Below are positions 1 through 7,606 of a stretch of 64,000 bases of DNA, one piece after another. The stretch is from Flavobacteriales bacterium (GTDB lineage: Bacteria; Bacteroidota; Bacteroidia; CAIKAF01). Position 1 is the stretch's first letter; each line of letters opens with the position of its first letter. Both the position numbers and the translations under genes were made by a program. The notes under the pieces were generated by a model. The model had not been told where the DNA came from. It saw nothing but the letters and a program-made list of their open reading frames with translations, and searched no databases. Location of the stretch: assembly GCA_025451235.1 (NCBI GenBank), contig JANWKT010000008.1:62001-126000 (forward strand). The letters are read 5' to 3'.

Positions 1-379
1 GCACTATTCTGCATTGATCCGGATCTTCAATGGTGATCCCATGTTTTTTCCAATAGGGATTTTCAGGCTCCACTTCCCCATAACCCATTTTGAATAACCG
101 TTGAGCGATCAAATCCCTTTCTTCCTGATTCGATAAATAAAAGACCAATAAATGGTCTTTGGTGGGTGCAGGGCAAGGATCTCCATTTTTATGCTGGGTA
201 AATTCCAAATGATACGCTTCGGTGGGTAATCCCAACATCACTCCACTATATCCTTCATGGTTGGTAAAACTTCCGACCTCGGTTAGACCCAATCCGTTTT
301 TATAAAAATCCACCACCTTTTCCAACTGGTTGGTGGGCCGGGCAATCCTGATCTGGGTATAAGGGAAAGCGTTTGTCAT
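1..379 (-). CDS. VOC (glyoxalase/dioxygenase-fold) family protein, 3'-truncated by window edge
   Basis: The reverse strand reads from an ATG at 377-379 into a protein with the repeated beta-alpha-beta pattern of the vicinal oxygen chelate superfamily. It has an early 'RIARPTNQLEKVVDFY' segment, a central 'AYHLEFTQH' strand carrying a likely metal-ligand Glu, and a late 'GITIEDPDQCR' that matches the usual 'DPDG' strand near the C-terminus. About 126 residues are visible, so probably only the last few are missing. Family members include glyoxalase I, dioxygenases and resistance proteins, and the substrate cannot be told from sequence. It stands alone, upstream of a palindrome-rich spacer. The fold is confident; the function is unknown. 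Confidence 0.8.
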   Translation of the reverse strand, partial: MTNAFPYTQIRIARPTNQLEKVVDFYKNGLGLTEVGSFTNHEGYSGVMLGLPTEAYHLEFTQHKNGDPCPAPTKDHLLVFYLSNQEERDLIAQRLFKMGYGEVEPENPYWKKHGITIEDPDQCRIV

Positions 380-425
380 AAAAACAATATTTGAAAATAA
401 AGTTAATCATAATCATCAAAGTAAT

Positions 426-784
426 TGACCCTGGAAGGGTCATATATTGGTAGAAATAAAATTAACGCGAAATTGGACGACCCCAGCGGGGTCGAATGTT
501 CTGGATATTCGACCCCGCTGGGGTCGTTATTTTTTTTTGTTATCATTTTTACCAATATATGACCCCTCCGGGGTCAGCTAAAGCAGGTCCAATTCTTTTT
601 GAAGGTGCGACCTCGCTGGGGTCATTTTTGCTTATACTATTTTTTGTTACTGATATTCGACTCTTATGGAGTCGATTGATAAGCAAGCTTTATTAGCATC
701 GAACCATACATAGTTCTTGACCTCAGAGAGGTCAAACATTGGTAACAAAAAGCAATCAATTGAATCCCGACTCCAGAGGAGTCG
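426..784. repeat. Cluster of REP-like 17-nt palindromes upstream of the transposase
   Basis: At least seven short inverted repeats lie here: 426-442, 478-494, 510-526, 560-576, 608-623 (imperfect), 658-674 and 718-734, plus 768-784. Most have 6-7-bp arms of the form YGAC(C/T)(C/T)C / G(A/G)(A/G)GTCR around a 3-5-nt loop. Arm bases differ between copies but change in matched pairs, so the hairpin is kept. The flanks of 426-442 and 560-576 are also inverted copies of each other ('catatattggta' against 'taccaatatatg'), giving a larger nested palindrome. This is the organisation of REP/BIME sequences that go with RAYT transposases. It fills the gene-free stretch 380-866. Confidence 0.85.
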
Positions 785-866
785 CACCTCATTGGCATTT
801 TTTTTCATTTTTTGGCTAGATTTTCAATTTTTCTTTATATTAAAGAAACTAAAATTGCTAAAAAAT

Positions 867-1328
867 ATGTCAGATACATTTTCGCAAATCCATATCCAGG
901 TCATTTTTGCTGTAAAACATAGGCAAAGCCTTATTCATCAATCGTGGGAGGCTAAATTACATGGATACATTACCGGAATTGTTCAAAATAAAGGCCAGAA
1001 AATGTTGGCAATAAATGGAGTAGCTAATCATATTCATTTTCTTATTGGTTTAAGGCCTAATTGTTGTTTATCTGACTTAGTCAGAGAAGTAAAAAAATCA
1101 AGTACCGAGATGATTAATGATTATAGGCTAGTATCCAACCATTTTCAATGGCAGGAGGGATTCGGTGCTTTCTCATACAGCAAAGCGTCAATGGGGAATG
1201 TCTGCACATATATTCAAAATCAAAAAGAACATCACCGAAAAATAACATTTCGGGAAGAGTATATTTCGCTTCTCAAGGAATTTGAAATTGATTTTAAGGA
1301 AGAGTATTTGTTTGATTGGATAGGTTGA
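867..1328 (+). CDS. IS200-like / REP-associated tyrosine (Y1) transposase
   Basis: This 153-residue protein starts 'MSDTFSQIHIQVIFAVKHRQ', the typical start of small single-domain Y1 transposases of the IS200/RAYT kind. The HUH metal motif is visible as 'ANHIHFLIG' near residue 50. The catalytic Tyr is probably the one in 'TYIQNQKEHH' near residue 110. I chose the ATG at 867 because the family begins there; the open frame upstream only runs through the palindromes. Proteins of this class cut and join single-stranded hairpin DNA. The gene is bracketed by matching palindromes (426-784 and 1340-1409), which are the likely substrates. It appears intact. Confidence 0.9.
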   Translation: MSDTFSQIHIQVIFAVKHRQSLIHQSWEAKLHGYITGIVQNKGQKMLAINGVANHIHFLIGLRPNCCLSDLVREVKKSSTEMINDYRLVSNHFQWQEGFGAFSYSKASMGNVCTYIQNQKEHHRKITFREEYISLLKEFEIDFKEEYLFDWIG

Positions 1329-1339
1329 TTTTGAAAGTG

Positions 1340-1409
1340 CGACCCCGCTGGGGTCGATGAATTCCTTCATCAATTTTGTTTCTATAAACATCTGACCCTT
1401 CCAGGGTCA
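1340..1409. repeat. REP-like palindromes downstream of the transposase
   Basis: Two hairpins of the upstream family lie here: CGACCCC/GGGGTCG at 1340-1356 and TGACCCT/AGGGTCA at 1393-1409. The second is followed by 'gctaaagcaggtc', the same tail that follows the upstream copy at 560-576. The transposase is therefore flanked on both sides by related ends. Confidence 0.85.
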
Positions 1410-1410
1410 G

Positions 1411-2025
1411 CTAAAGCAGGTCTATTTCTTTTTCTAAGTTTTGTTTGGCTTGTGCTTCCAACTTATCAAAAAAATATTCGGTCTTGAAGATCCTTTCCAT
1501 GGCTAAAAAATGTTGAAGCACTTTTTTACGTCCCGGGTTATAGATCAGATCCGGGTACATGGAATACTCTTTCCGAACATTTTTATAATAGGTGGAATAG
1601 ACCTCCCAACTTTGTCCAAGGATAGAAAGATCCGCATCGGTAAAATAATTGGTATCCATATCCGCATTGGGTAGATGTTGCTTGGTGGCCAGGATCTGGA
1701 CCTTGCAATTTTCAATGATTTCGGAGGGGACACCTATAGATTGCATTCTTTTCTCCGCTAGCTCTGCACTTCTCTCTTCATTGTCTTTTTTCAATGCATT
1801 GTAAACCACATCATGATAGAAAAGGGAGAATAAAACCGTATTCCAGTGCTTGATCTGAGGTTTTACTTCCTTCAATTCCTTCAGCAAATTAGCCAAATGC
1901 TCCAGGCTATGGTAATACCTTTTCTTTTTTGAATAATTCTTTTCAATTTCATTCCATAGCTCCTTGGCTAACGAATGGTAGTTCGAATAATTTTCGATCA
2001 GAGCCAAAAAAGTTTGTTGCAGCAT
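1411..2025 (-). CDS. HD-domain metal-dependent phosphohydrolase-like protein (COG4339-like)
   Basis: A 204-residue soluble protein with HD-superfamily metal motifs: 'YYHSLEHL' near residue 40, 'FYHDVVY' near residue 70 and 'FTDADLSILG' near residue 133. This is the pattern of the bacterial predicted HD phosphohydrolases that are sometimes misnamed as receptor subunits. The substrate is unknown. I take the ATG at 2025 as the start; a TTG three codons upstream would overlap the previous gene. It lies 1 bp after the CHMI-like gene and is probably co-transcribed with it. Confidence 0.8.
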   Translation of the reverse strand: MLQQTFLALIENYSNYHSLAKELWNEIEKNYSKKKRYYHSLEHLANLLKELKEVKPQIKHWNTVLFSLFYHDVVYNALKKDNEERSAELAEKRMQSIGVPSEIIENCKVQILATKQHLPNADMDTNYFTDADLSILGQSWEVYSTYYKNVRKEYSMYPDLIYNPGRKKVLQHFLAMERIFKTEYFFDKLEAQAKQNLEKEIDLL

Positions 2026-2026
2026 T

Positions 2027-2374
2027 TTATTCAATCATTGATCGATTACAATAGGTGGCTTTTTCAAAATCGCGGATATTGATGGAGAGGATAGGTACCT
2101 CCGGGAACAGGGTTTTTAATTGGGTGATCATTTTTTTGGAAAGATCGCTTTTTTGTTCTACACTTCTTCCTTCCATGATATTGGCAAAAATATGGATAAA
2201 ACTTTCTTTTCCTTCTCCCAGCTTAAAATATTTGTATGGATTGATCCTCACCTTGATATCCCCTTCTTTAAAAAGAGAAGTGGATTCTGCTACATCGTAT
2301 ACTGTTTGCATGATCTCCGCAGGTGATTTCATGCGGACAATGTTTTCTGAACAATCAATGATAAAATGTGGCAT
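2027..2374 (-). CDS. 5-carboxymethyl-2-hydroxymuconate delta-isomerase (CHMI/HpaF-like) family protein
   Basis: A 115-residue protein beginning 'MPHFIIDCSENIV', so Pro would be N-terminal after Met removal, as the tautomerase superfamily needs for catalysis. The internal 'GDIKVRINPYKYFKLGEG' and 'FIHIFANIMEGRSVEQKSDL' are like the trimeric CHMI family. The length is close to that family's usual ~125. CHMI acts in homoprotocatechuate degradation, but no other genes of that pathway are here, so a different tautomerase role is possible. It overlaps no gene and sits directly upstream of the HD gene. Confidence 0.8.
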   Translation of the reverse strand: MPHFIIDCSENIVRMKSPAEIMQTVYDVAESTSLFKEGDIKVRINPYKYFKLGEGKESFIHIFANIMEGRSVEQKSDLSKKMITQLKTLFPEVPILSINIRDFEKATYCNRSMIE

Positions 2375-2380
2375 ATATTT

Positions 2381-2890
2381 TTATTTAAAAAAGATATCTT
2401 CTACTATCACCATTAATAATAAGGCATACAATACATCTATCCAAAGGGTTTTGGCTACTGCTAGTCCGTAAATAATGATCACCAATGGAAAACCCAGAAT
2501 GGCAATATAGTTTTTTTGTTTCAGGGCGATGAACCCATTTTTCCAAAGTAAATTGGCCATTTCAAGATGTGGAAATGCATTGGCCGCCATAGAAACCGCC
2601 AGCCATAAGAAGAAAACAAAACCCCATCCCTGGTGAAAATACAAGGCCAGGTAACAAAAGGGGAGGGCAGCGGCTGTCATGATCAAATAAGGCCAGAAGA
2701 TCAAAGCAAATAAGCGAATATACATCTCCGGTGGTTCTATTTTTACCGCCATTCCGAAAAGCATGACCCCATAATTGATCTCTTTTACTTTTATACCCAA
2801 CATTTTACAAGTGAGGTAACAAACATAGGTATTCAATAAAACCCCTGGAAAGGTGATGATACGAAGAATGATCCCAAGAATTACTCCCAT
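2381..2890 (-). CDS. Membrane protein resembling M50-type zinc metalloprotease family but lacking HExxH
   Basis: A 169-residue integral membrane protein with about four hydrophobic segments. The N-terminus reads 'RIITFPGVLLNTYVCYLTC' and then 'KMLGIKVKEI'. In site-2-protease-like small membrane metalloproteases the equivalent region is usually a Pro-Gly followed by HELxH and a 'GxxVxEV' segment. Here residues 20-24 are NTYVC, so both zinc His and the catalytic Glu are absent. A later 'SMAANAFPHLEMANLLW' also matches the layout of those proteins. I infer an inactive homologue. If that alignment is wrong, it is simply an unrecognised membrane protein. Confidence 0.55.
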   Translation of the reverse strand: MGVILGIILRIITFPGVLLNTYVCYLTCKMLGIKVKEINYGVMLFGMAVKIEPPEMYIRLFALIFWPYLIMTAAALPFCYLALYFHQGWGFVFFLWLAVSMAANAFPHLEMANLLWKNGFIALKQKNYIAILGFPLVIIIYGLAVAKTLWIDVLYALLLMVIVEDIFFK

Positions 2891-2934
2891 GGATGTTTAT
2901 TTATGCAGTGTAAATTTATATATTCCACATTCTT

Positions 2935-3402
2935 TTATTTTTTTTCAAATTCAACAGGGATGGAGTCAAGAAGAGGTTGCATCATGAGCTTCACCATACT
3001 ATCAATATTCAGTGAACGCATGCTGTTGAAATAAGTAAATGGGTCTTCCTCATATTCTCCTCTTACATGATCACCATCTTTCAGGTTTTCAGGATCACGG
3101 ATGAAGATATCCACATCAATGTACTTTGCTCCAAGCAGACTTCCACTTTTGATTTTAAATTCAGCACTTTTAGAAATTTGCACTTCATTTTGGATTGCTA
3201 CGGTTACCCATACCTGATTATCCACCAATTGCATCTTTTTTACCTTTCCAACTTCCATACCAGAGATTTTTACCAAAGATGTCTTGTCCAGACCATCTAC
3301 ATGGTCAAATTCAACGATAAGATCGTAGGTTTTATTTCCATTACAGGAAAACAATGTAAGCAGAAACAGAAAAATGGTAGTTGATTTAAAAGTATATTTC
3401 AT
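2935..3402 (-). CDS. MCE/MlaD-domain lipoprotein
   Basis: 155 residues with a lipoprotein signal (Lys-rich start, hydrophobic core, LTLFSC with Cys20), followed by one MCE domain at about residues 27-110. Diagnostic features are 'VEFDHVDGLDKTSLVKISG' with 'EVGKVKKM', and 'KIKSGSLLGAKYIDVD'. MCE proteins carry lipids between membranes, usually with a permease and an ATPase (MlaE/MlaF); neither is nearby. The usual N-terminal transmembrane anchor is replaced here by a lipid anchor, so it probably sits in the periplasm or outer membrane. I start at the ATG of 'MKYTF', because the eight extra upstream codons would spoil the signal peptide. Confidence 0.85.
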   Translation of the reverse strand: MKYTFKSTTIFLFLLTLFSCNGNKTYDLIVEFDHVDGLDKTSLVKISGMEVGKVKKMQLVDNQVWVTVAIQNEVQISKSAEFKIKSGSLLGAKYIDVDIFIRDPENLKDGDHVRGEYEEDPFTYFNSMRSLNIDSMVKLMMQPLLDSIPVEFEKK

Positions 3403-3461
3403 ATTTGAAGGAATTGGTTGGGTCATTATGCTCAGGAAATTTGAACTAAATATACATTATT

Positions 3462-3905
3462 TTACTTCTTCACTACATGTTCCATTTCATACAGATCCAT
3501 CCCCTTTCCCCAATAGTCTTTTTCTGTATACATGAGCTGGTAACCAAATTTTTCGAAGAACTTGTAGGCATGCTGGGAGGTTCTTACGATCAGCACTTCA
3601 ACCGTGGGATGTGACCGGAGGATCTTTAGACAATGTTTCACTGCTTTTCTTCCTTCTCCCTTCCCCGAAAAATCCGGATGAAAAAAGATCCAGTTGATCC
3701 TGCCTGACCGGTCGCTTTCCCTGATCTCATAGCCAATTCCACCTATGATCCTGTCTTCTGACTCGATGGTGAAATAAGTATCACTTTGGGTTTCTAGATA
3801 CGCAAGAAAATCGTTGAGCTCCAATGGATCAAAAAAGGCAGGGACATTTAGGTTGAATATTTCTATTAACTTTTCTTGGTCTGATATGTTGTAGGGACGT
3901 ATCAA
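3462..3905 (-). CDS. GNAT-family N-acetyltransferase
   Basis: A 147-residue single GNAT domain. Motif A is visible as 'INWIFFHPDFSGKGEGRKAV' around residues 69-88, with the GKGEGR acetyl-CoA pyrophosphate loop. The C-terminal 'AYKFFEKFGYQ' matches motif B. The acceptor is unknown. It starts 4 bp beyond the stop of the upstream gene at 3910, suggesting one transcript. Confidence 0.85.
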   Translation of the reverse strand: MIRPYNISDQEKLIEIFNLNVPAFFDPLELNDFLAYLETQSDTYFTIESEDRIIGGIGYEIRESDRSGRINWIFFHPDFSGKGEGRKAVKHCLKILRSHPTVEVLIVRTSQHAYKFFEKFGYQLMYTEKDYWGKGMDLYEMEHVVKK

Positions 3906-3909
3906 TGTT

Positions 3910-4731
3910 TTATTTAGCTATTTCTCCTTGCAGCCACATGGTACCGGATATTCTATCACCTACAGCAATACTTGGTATTTCCATATTTTCCTTGTTGATG
4001 AAGGTATCTACCACGAAAAAGTCTTTCTCCTCTTCCATTTGGATCAATCTTAACTTTGCTATATACCCTTCTATTCCAAACTCTGTTTCATGAATGGGTT
4101 TTAACTCCAGGATCTTACCAACGAAATCAAGGACCGAAAATTTACCATGTTCACTATTGGGCAAATAACCTACAAAATCTTCGGCCATTTGCTCCATGGT
4201 TGGAGGCCCCGCTACTGAATAAGCTATTCCGGATAGTTGTATGTTCAGGTCAAACTTGGTTTGGTAGAGCGTTTTATTCTCCAAATAATCTGTTGCAAAA
4301 AAGGAAAGCCCAAAAGTATTTTTTCCTTTGGACTCGATTTGAGCCTCCGTTTTATTGGCATGTTGCCATTCCTTTATCACCTTGGTATTCGTAGCAATAG
4401 AATGACTGGCTTTAATAACAGGGTAAGCAGTGATCAATTCTTTTTGGGAATTGATGGACTTCAATGTTAGGCTGGGATAATCCAGCTCTTGTTTGAAATA
4501 TTGATCATTGATGGGGGTCTTGGTTCCTTTGTGACTGATCAAAGTGAGCATTTCCATTCCCATTTGTTGGTTGTTATAGAATTGAGTGAACCCAAAGAGC
4601 CCGGCCCAATGATCACCATGGCTCCCTTCTTTCACTTTCTCAATAGGCACAATGGTCGACCGTTCCGGTTGAACAATATGTGATGCATCACCTTCGTTCG
4701 TTTTCTTCTTAAAAAGATCAAAGAGTCCCAT
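3910..4731 (-). CDS. Hypothetical cytoplasmic protein, ~273 aa
   Basis: I do not recognise this family. The protein starts 'MGLFDLFKKKTNEGD', has no signal peptide or membrane segment, is rich in beta-strand-like stretches, and ends 'VGDRISGTMWLQGEIAK', which suggests an OB-like or barrel end. It is followed within 4 bp by the GNAT gene, so the two are probably co-expressed. It looks complete. Confidence 0.65.
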   Translation of the reverse strand: MGLFDLFKKKTNEGDASHIVQPERSTIVPIEKVKEGSHGDHWAGLFGFTQFYNNQQMGMEMLTLISHKGTKTPINDQYFKQELDYPSLTLKSINSQKELITAYPVIKASHSIATNTKVIKEWQHANKTEAQIESKGKNTFGLSFFATDYLENKTLYQTKFDLNIQLSGIAYSVAGPPTMEQMAEDFVGYLPNSEHGKFSVLDFVGKILELKPIHETEFGIEGYIAKLRLIQMEEEKDFFVVDTFINKENMEIPSIAVGDRISGTMWLQGEIAK

Positions 4732-4797
4732 AATAGGTATTGTAATTAAAATGTAGAATCAAAAATATGAATTAAATATAAGAAGAATTTTTGACGA

Positions 4798-5094
4798 CTA
4801 TTTATTGTTTTTATATAACCACACGATCCGCTCGATGAATAAGCCGTATATACAACAGTTAATAAAAAGACCAAAGAAGTAAAGGAAGATCCCATTTCCT
4901 AAAAAAATATTCCCCAACAAAGCATGGGTGGGGATCCGGAGTACATAAAAGAACCTGGCAAAGGGGATGAGTATCCCCATGTCGGAGTCTAATTTCCCGC
5001 TAGATTCCGCTTTGGCTGTTAAGAAACAGGGGAGGATCAGCAGGACCAAGATGCCGGTGGCAATAAAAAATCTTTTATAATTAAAATTCTTCAC
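4798..5094 (-). CDS. Small membrane protein, ~98 aa
   Basis: Starts at GTG (5092-5094) with 'MKNFNYKRFFIATGILVLLI', then about three hydrophobic segments and a basic end. There are two possible small topologies and no motif I recognise. The GTG start is inferred because no in-frame ATG precedes the first membrane segment. Confidence 0.55.
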   Translation of the reverse strand: MKNFNYKRFFIATGILVLLILPCFLTAKAESSGKLDSDMGILIPFARFFYVLRIPTHALLGNIFLGNGIFLYFFGLFINCCIYGLFIERIVWLYKNNK

Positions 5095-5890
5095 GGTTGA
5101 GAGTGCTTTGATCAGCTACCAATATGATCCCGTCTGTTGGGCAAGGTTGTGATGTATTTCGTATTTGTTCATTCAAACTTACAGAAAACCTGGTCATTCT
5201 CAAAAAACCGTGGATTTCTTTTTATGAATTGCTAACCTGCCTGACGGCAGGCAGAACAATTCATTCTTTTTTGCTCGGATTCGCTACCGCGAGGGTTCTA
5301 CTTTTTTGTCATCTCGACCTGGGCCAAGGAGAACGGCTTGCAGGGAGTGGAGAGATCTCAAAAAAAGCTTACCATAGTTTTGTTCGCTCCGCGGGGTTCT
5401 TTTTCCTTTTTTTGCCTCCGGCGGTTTCCCTCCGGGGGCTTCTTTTTTTTGCTCGGATTCGCTACCGCGAGGGTTCTACTTTTTTGTCATCTCGACCTGG
5501 GTCAAGGAGAACGGCTTGCAGGGAGTGGAGAGATCTCAAAAAAGTATGCCATGTTTTTTTTCGCTCCGCGGGGTTCTTTTTTTAGAGGGCCGAAGGAGAA
5601 ACTTCCAGTGGAAGTTTTGAATGAGGAGCCAGGCAGTGTGGTTGGGATCCCTGCTTTCGCAGGGACGCAAAGAAATGAACTCCTGACCTCGCTACACCCG
5701 CAGGCCTCCTCGACCAACAGTTTGCTCCTTCAAGGCCCACCCTCTATGCCGCAAACTGTGTCGAGCGCTACCGTATCCGCTCGGCTGACCCAACGCCTTA
5801 CACCCACCATTTCTTTGCCTCCATCCGGCAGATTTCTTCTCAGATTTCTTCTCGGATTTCTTCTCAGATTTCTTTTCGGATGAAACAACT
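5095..5890. repeat. Gene-free repeat region: 131-bp direct repeats plus composite repeat copy A
   Basis: No gene is supported here. A hairpin with CTGCCTG/CAGGCAG arms lies near 5237-5254. Two imperfect direct repeats of about 131 bp (5273-5404 and 5451-5583) contain 'gctcggattcgctaccgcga' and 'ggagtggagagatctc'. From 5579 to about 5885 lies copy A of a composite repeat found again at 17.16 and 19.37 kb; it shares 'ccgaaggagaaacttccagt' and 'gggatccctgctttcgcagg'. The end (5826-5880) is four tandem 'agatttcttctc(a/g)g' units. Open frames across it have repeat-like composition and no homologous feel. Confidence 0.85.
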
Positions 5891-6508
5891 CTAATACTCC
5901 ATTTCTGAACCACCATCCACTATTTTTAAGCCCAGTTCTTTCGCCAGATCAGCATATCTCTGTGCTCCCTTGCGTGTTAAACCGTCGGACTTGTAGTAAG
6001 GAACCGTTCGGATCCCTTGGCAGATAAAGCAAATATTTACTTGGGCTATTACAGAATCATGTCGGAAAAATGCAAATCCCATATGAGGGATAAAACATAC
6101 ACCTGCTATGCCACTCCATTCTCCAGTATAGGTAGTGGTATCACAGGTCATGTTGATCAACTTGCTTATTTGTGTTCTGGATAATTTTTTTTCATTGGTG
6201 GCCGACTTGCATAAACCCATTCCATACAAATGATCACATTCTACCGAAGCGGGGTTTCCATTGTTCCCATTAAAATTATATCCCCGCACCTCATCCGCTT
6301 TGGTTAAAAGCTTCCGAAGATCCTTGATGTCGCGAATGGAAGGGTGGACATAATATTCAGGATAGCCAAGGCTATCCCGTTTTACTTCGGATTCCTCATC
6401 AGGCGTATTTTCCACTTGCACTTCCTTGTCTTGGTTGGCATGCTTGTTGGAGCTACCGCAACTGAGGAGGAGGAGGAAAAAGAATATGGATAGGTTTGTT
6501 TTGATCAT
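5891..6508 (-). CDS. Cys-containing lipoprotein of unknown function
   Basis: 205 residues with a clear lipoprotein signal (hydrophobic core and LLSCGSS, Cys near residue 17). The mature part has paired cysteines: 'ECDHLYGMGLCKSA' in the middle and 'GVCFIPHMGFAFF' with 'NICFICQGIR' later. A CxxC next to a beta-hairpin could bind metal or form disulfides. I believe similar lipoproteins are common in Bacteroidota, but I know of no assigned function. The C-terminal 'GLTRKGAQRYADLAKELG' looks like a helix. It ends directly against the repeat region at 5.1-5.9 kb. Confidence 0.7.
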   Translation of the reverse strand: MIKTNLSIFFFLLLLSCGSSNKHANQDKEVQVENTPDEESEVKRDSLGYPEYYVHPSIRDIKDLRKLLTKADEVRGYNFNGNNGNPASVECDHLYGMGLCKSATNEKKLSRTQISKLINMTCDTTTYTGEWSGIAGVCFIPHMGFAFFRHDSVIAQVNICFICQGIRTVPYYKSDGLTRKGAQRYADLAKELGLKIVDGGSEMEY

Positions 6509-6559
6509 TTATTTTTAAATGCTTGAATAGTTTCCACCAGGTTTTATATTCCTGTTTTC

Positions 6560-7132
6560 TTATCCATAACTGAACCAAACGGTTTTGGTCCCTCTTTCTT
6601 TGGCATATTCCAGGAACCGTTTAAAGTTACGGAGGTCCTGGCCAAAATTATTGCCTATATAACCTTCGCCAATATCTTTTGTAAAATCGGAAAAATAATT
6701 TTTGCTGTCCAGGGTTTCGAAGTCGGTGGGCAATAATAAAGAGGGGAGGTTATCGATTCCATTAAGTTTTGAGATCAATTGATTCAGGGTACTTATGACT
6801 AGGTCAATATTTCCTTCCAATGTATTTCTTATTTCCTGAACATTCTCCAGGATACTTTGTTTTTCGGCCTCTGTTTCGGCAGAAGCCAGGTGCTCCTCTA
6901 TATCAAAGTCCTCCGGATATCCTTCCATATCATAGAATATGGAAATATCTACTCCCGCTATTTTCCCTACCTGGTCTAATTCCGGCAAATGCCCGATCAC
7001 ATGTTGACGGCACATAAGGTTACAAAAGGTCCTGCTTAAACTATGCAGGTTAAAAAGTTCATCATTCCCATGGTATTCATGTGAATATACTTCATCGTTG
7101 TTATTTACGCCGATATGGATGTCGAGGCCCAT
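6560..7132 (-). CDS. Hypothetical protein, 'MGLDI' family
   Basis: 190 residues, soluble and acidic, starting 'MGLDIHIGVNNNDEVYSHEY'. A 'MGLDI' start followed by a short beta-strand is a recurring feature of small uncharacterised bacterial proteins. His residues at the start and at 'CRQHVIGHLPELD' could bind metal, but this is a guess. A helical segment covers about residues 80-125. It is the last gene before the cassette-like island; the partial recombination-like site starts about 70 bp upstream of its start codon. Confidence 0.6.
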   Translation of the reverse strand: MGLDIHIGVNNNDEVYSHEYHGNDELFNLHSLSRTFCNLMCRQHVIGHLPELDQVGKIAGVDISIFYDMEGYPEDFDIEEHLASAETEAEKQSILENVQEIRNTLEGNIDLVISTLNQLISKLNGIDNLPSLLLPTDFETLDSKNYFSDFTKDIGEGYIGNNFGQDLRNFKRFLEYAKERGTKTVWFSYG

Positions 7133-7199
7133 ATTATGTGGTTTAGATCAAATGTAGAAATTTTCTGGGAGCTCCATAAATGGAGACTCACGGGTGAAA

Positions 7200-7239
7200 T
7201 AAGGGCTGTAGGCAATTTTATAAAATTGGAGTTAGCAGT
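7200..7239 (+). other. Left partial attC-like element of the cassette island
   Basis: The segment 'ggctgtaggcaatttta...' leads into the core GTTAGCAGT at 7231-7239. It resembles the right arm of the full element at 8199-8370 ('ggctgtattgcaggtaat...' before GTTAGGTAC). The central hairpin found in full copies is missing, so only a right half remains. The core is the inverted partner of ACTGCTAAC at 8199-8207 on the other side of module 1. Confidence 0.55.
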
Positions 7240-7251
7240 TGTGGATATTTG

Positions 7252-7605
7252 TCATAATCCTCCTAAGAGCTTATCAATAATATCAGATGATGATGCTTGA
7301 GAAACTTTCATAGCTTCTTCAAAAAGAGTTTTAAGTAACTCATAGTACGATGGCATTGTGTTCGCATTAATCTGTAAAGCAATTTCATTGGGATTCGTTG
7401 CTTGTATTGTCAAGGTGTAATTTTGCTTTCTTACTTGACCAATTGCCATTGGTACTGTTTGAGTTTGAATTGTAACGGTGAACAGTCTGTCGATATCCTG
7501 TCTTGTCCAGCGCACAACGTTAGCATTCGAATACTTCCAAGGAATTTTTCCATCCTTAGTTTTTTGAAGAATGCGTTCAATCTGTTCTGTTATTTTATTA
7601 TCCAT
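7252..7605 (-). CDS. Hypothetical protein, cassette module 1 (second gene)
   Basis: 117 residues, soluble, not recognised. The protein has a helical start ('ITEQIERILQKTKDGKIPW'), a central beta-rich portion and a helical Ser-rich C-terminus. Its start codon lies 1 bp from the stop of the membrane-anchored gene at 7607-8173, so the two almost certainly work together. The pair is enclosed by inverted cores GTTAGCAGT (7231) and ACTGCTAAC (8199). The local AT-rich codon usage differs from the genes on either side of the island. Confidence 0.65.
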   Translation of the reverse strand: MDNKITEQIERILQKTKDGKIPWKYSNANVVRWTRQDIDRLFTVTIQTQTVPMAIGQVRKQNYTLTIQATNPNEIALQINANTMPSYYELLKTLFEEAMKVSQASSSDIIDKLLGGL

Positions 7606-7606
7606 A

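Noticed and set aside
717-866. Upstream extension of the transposase frame
   Set aside because: This part consists of palindromes and Phe-rich codons; the family's conserved start is at 867.
5124-5883. Open reading frames of 150-180 residues in the 5.1-5.9 kb spacer
   Set aside because: They run through duplicated, low-complexity repeats (Phe/Arg/Gly-rich) in several frames at once; the same repeats occur at 17 and 19 kb with different frames.
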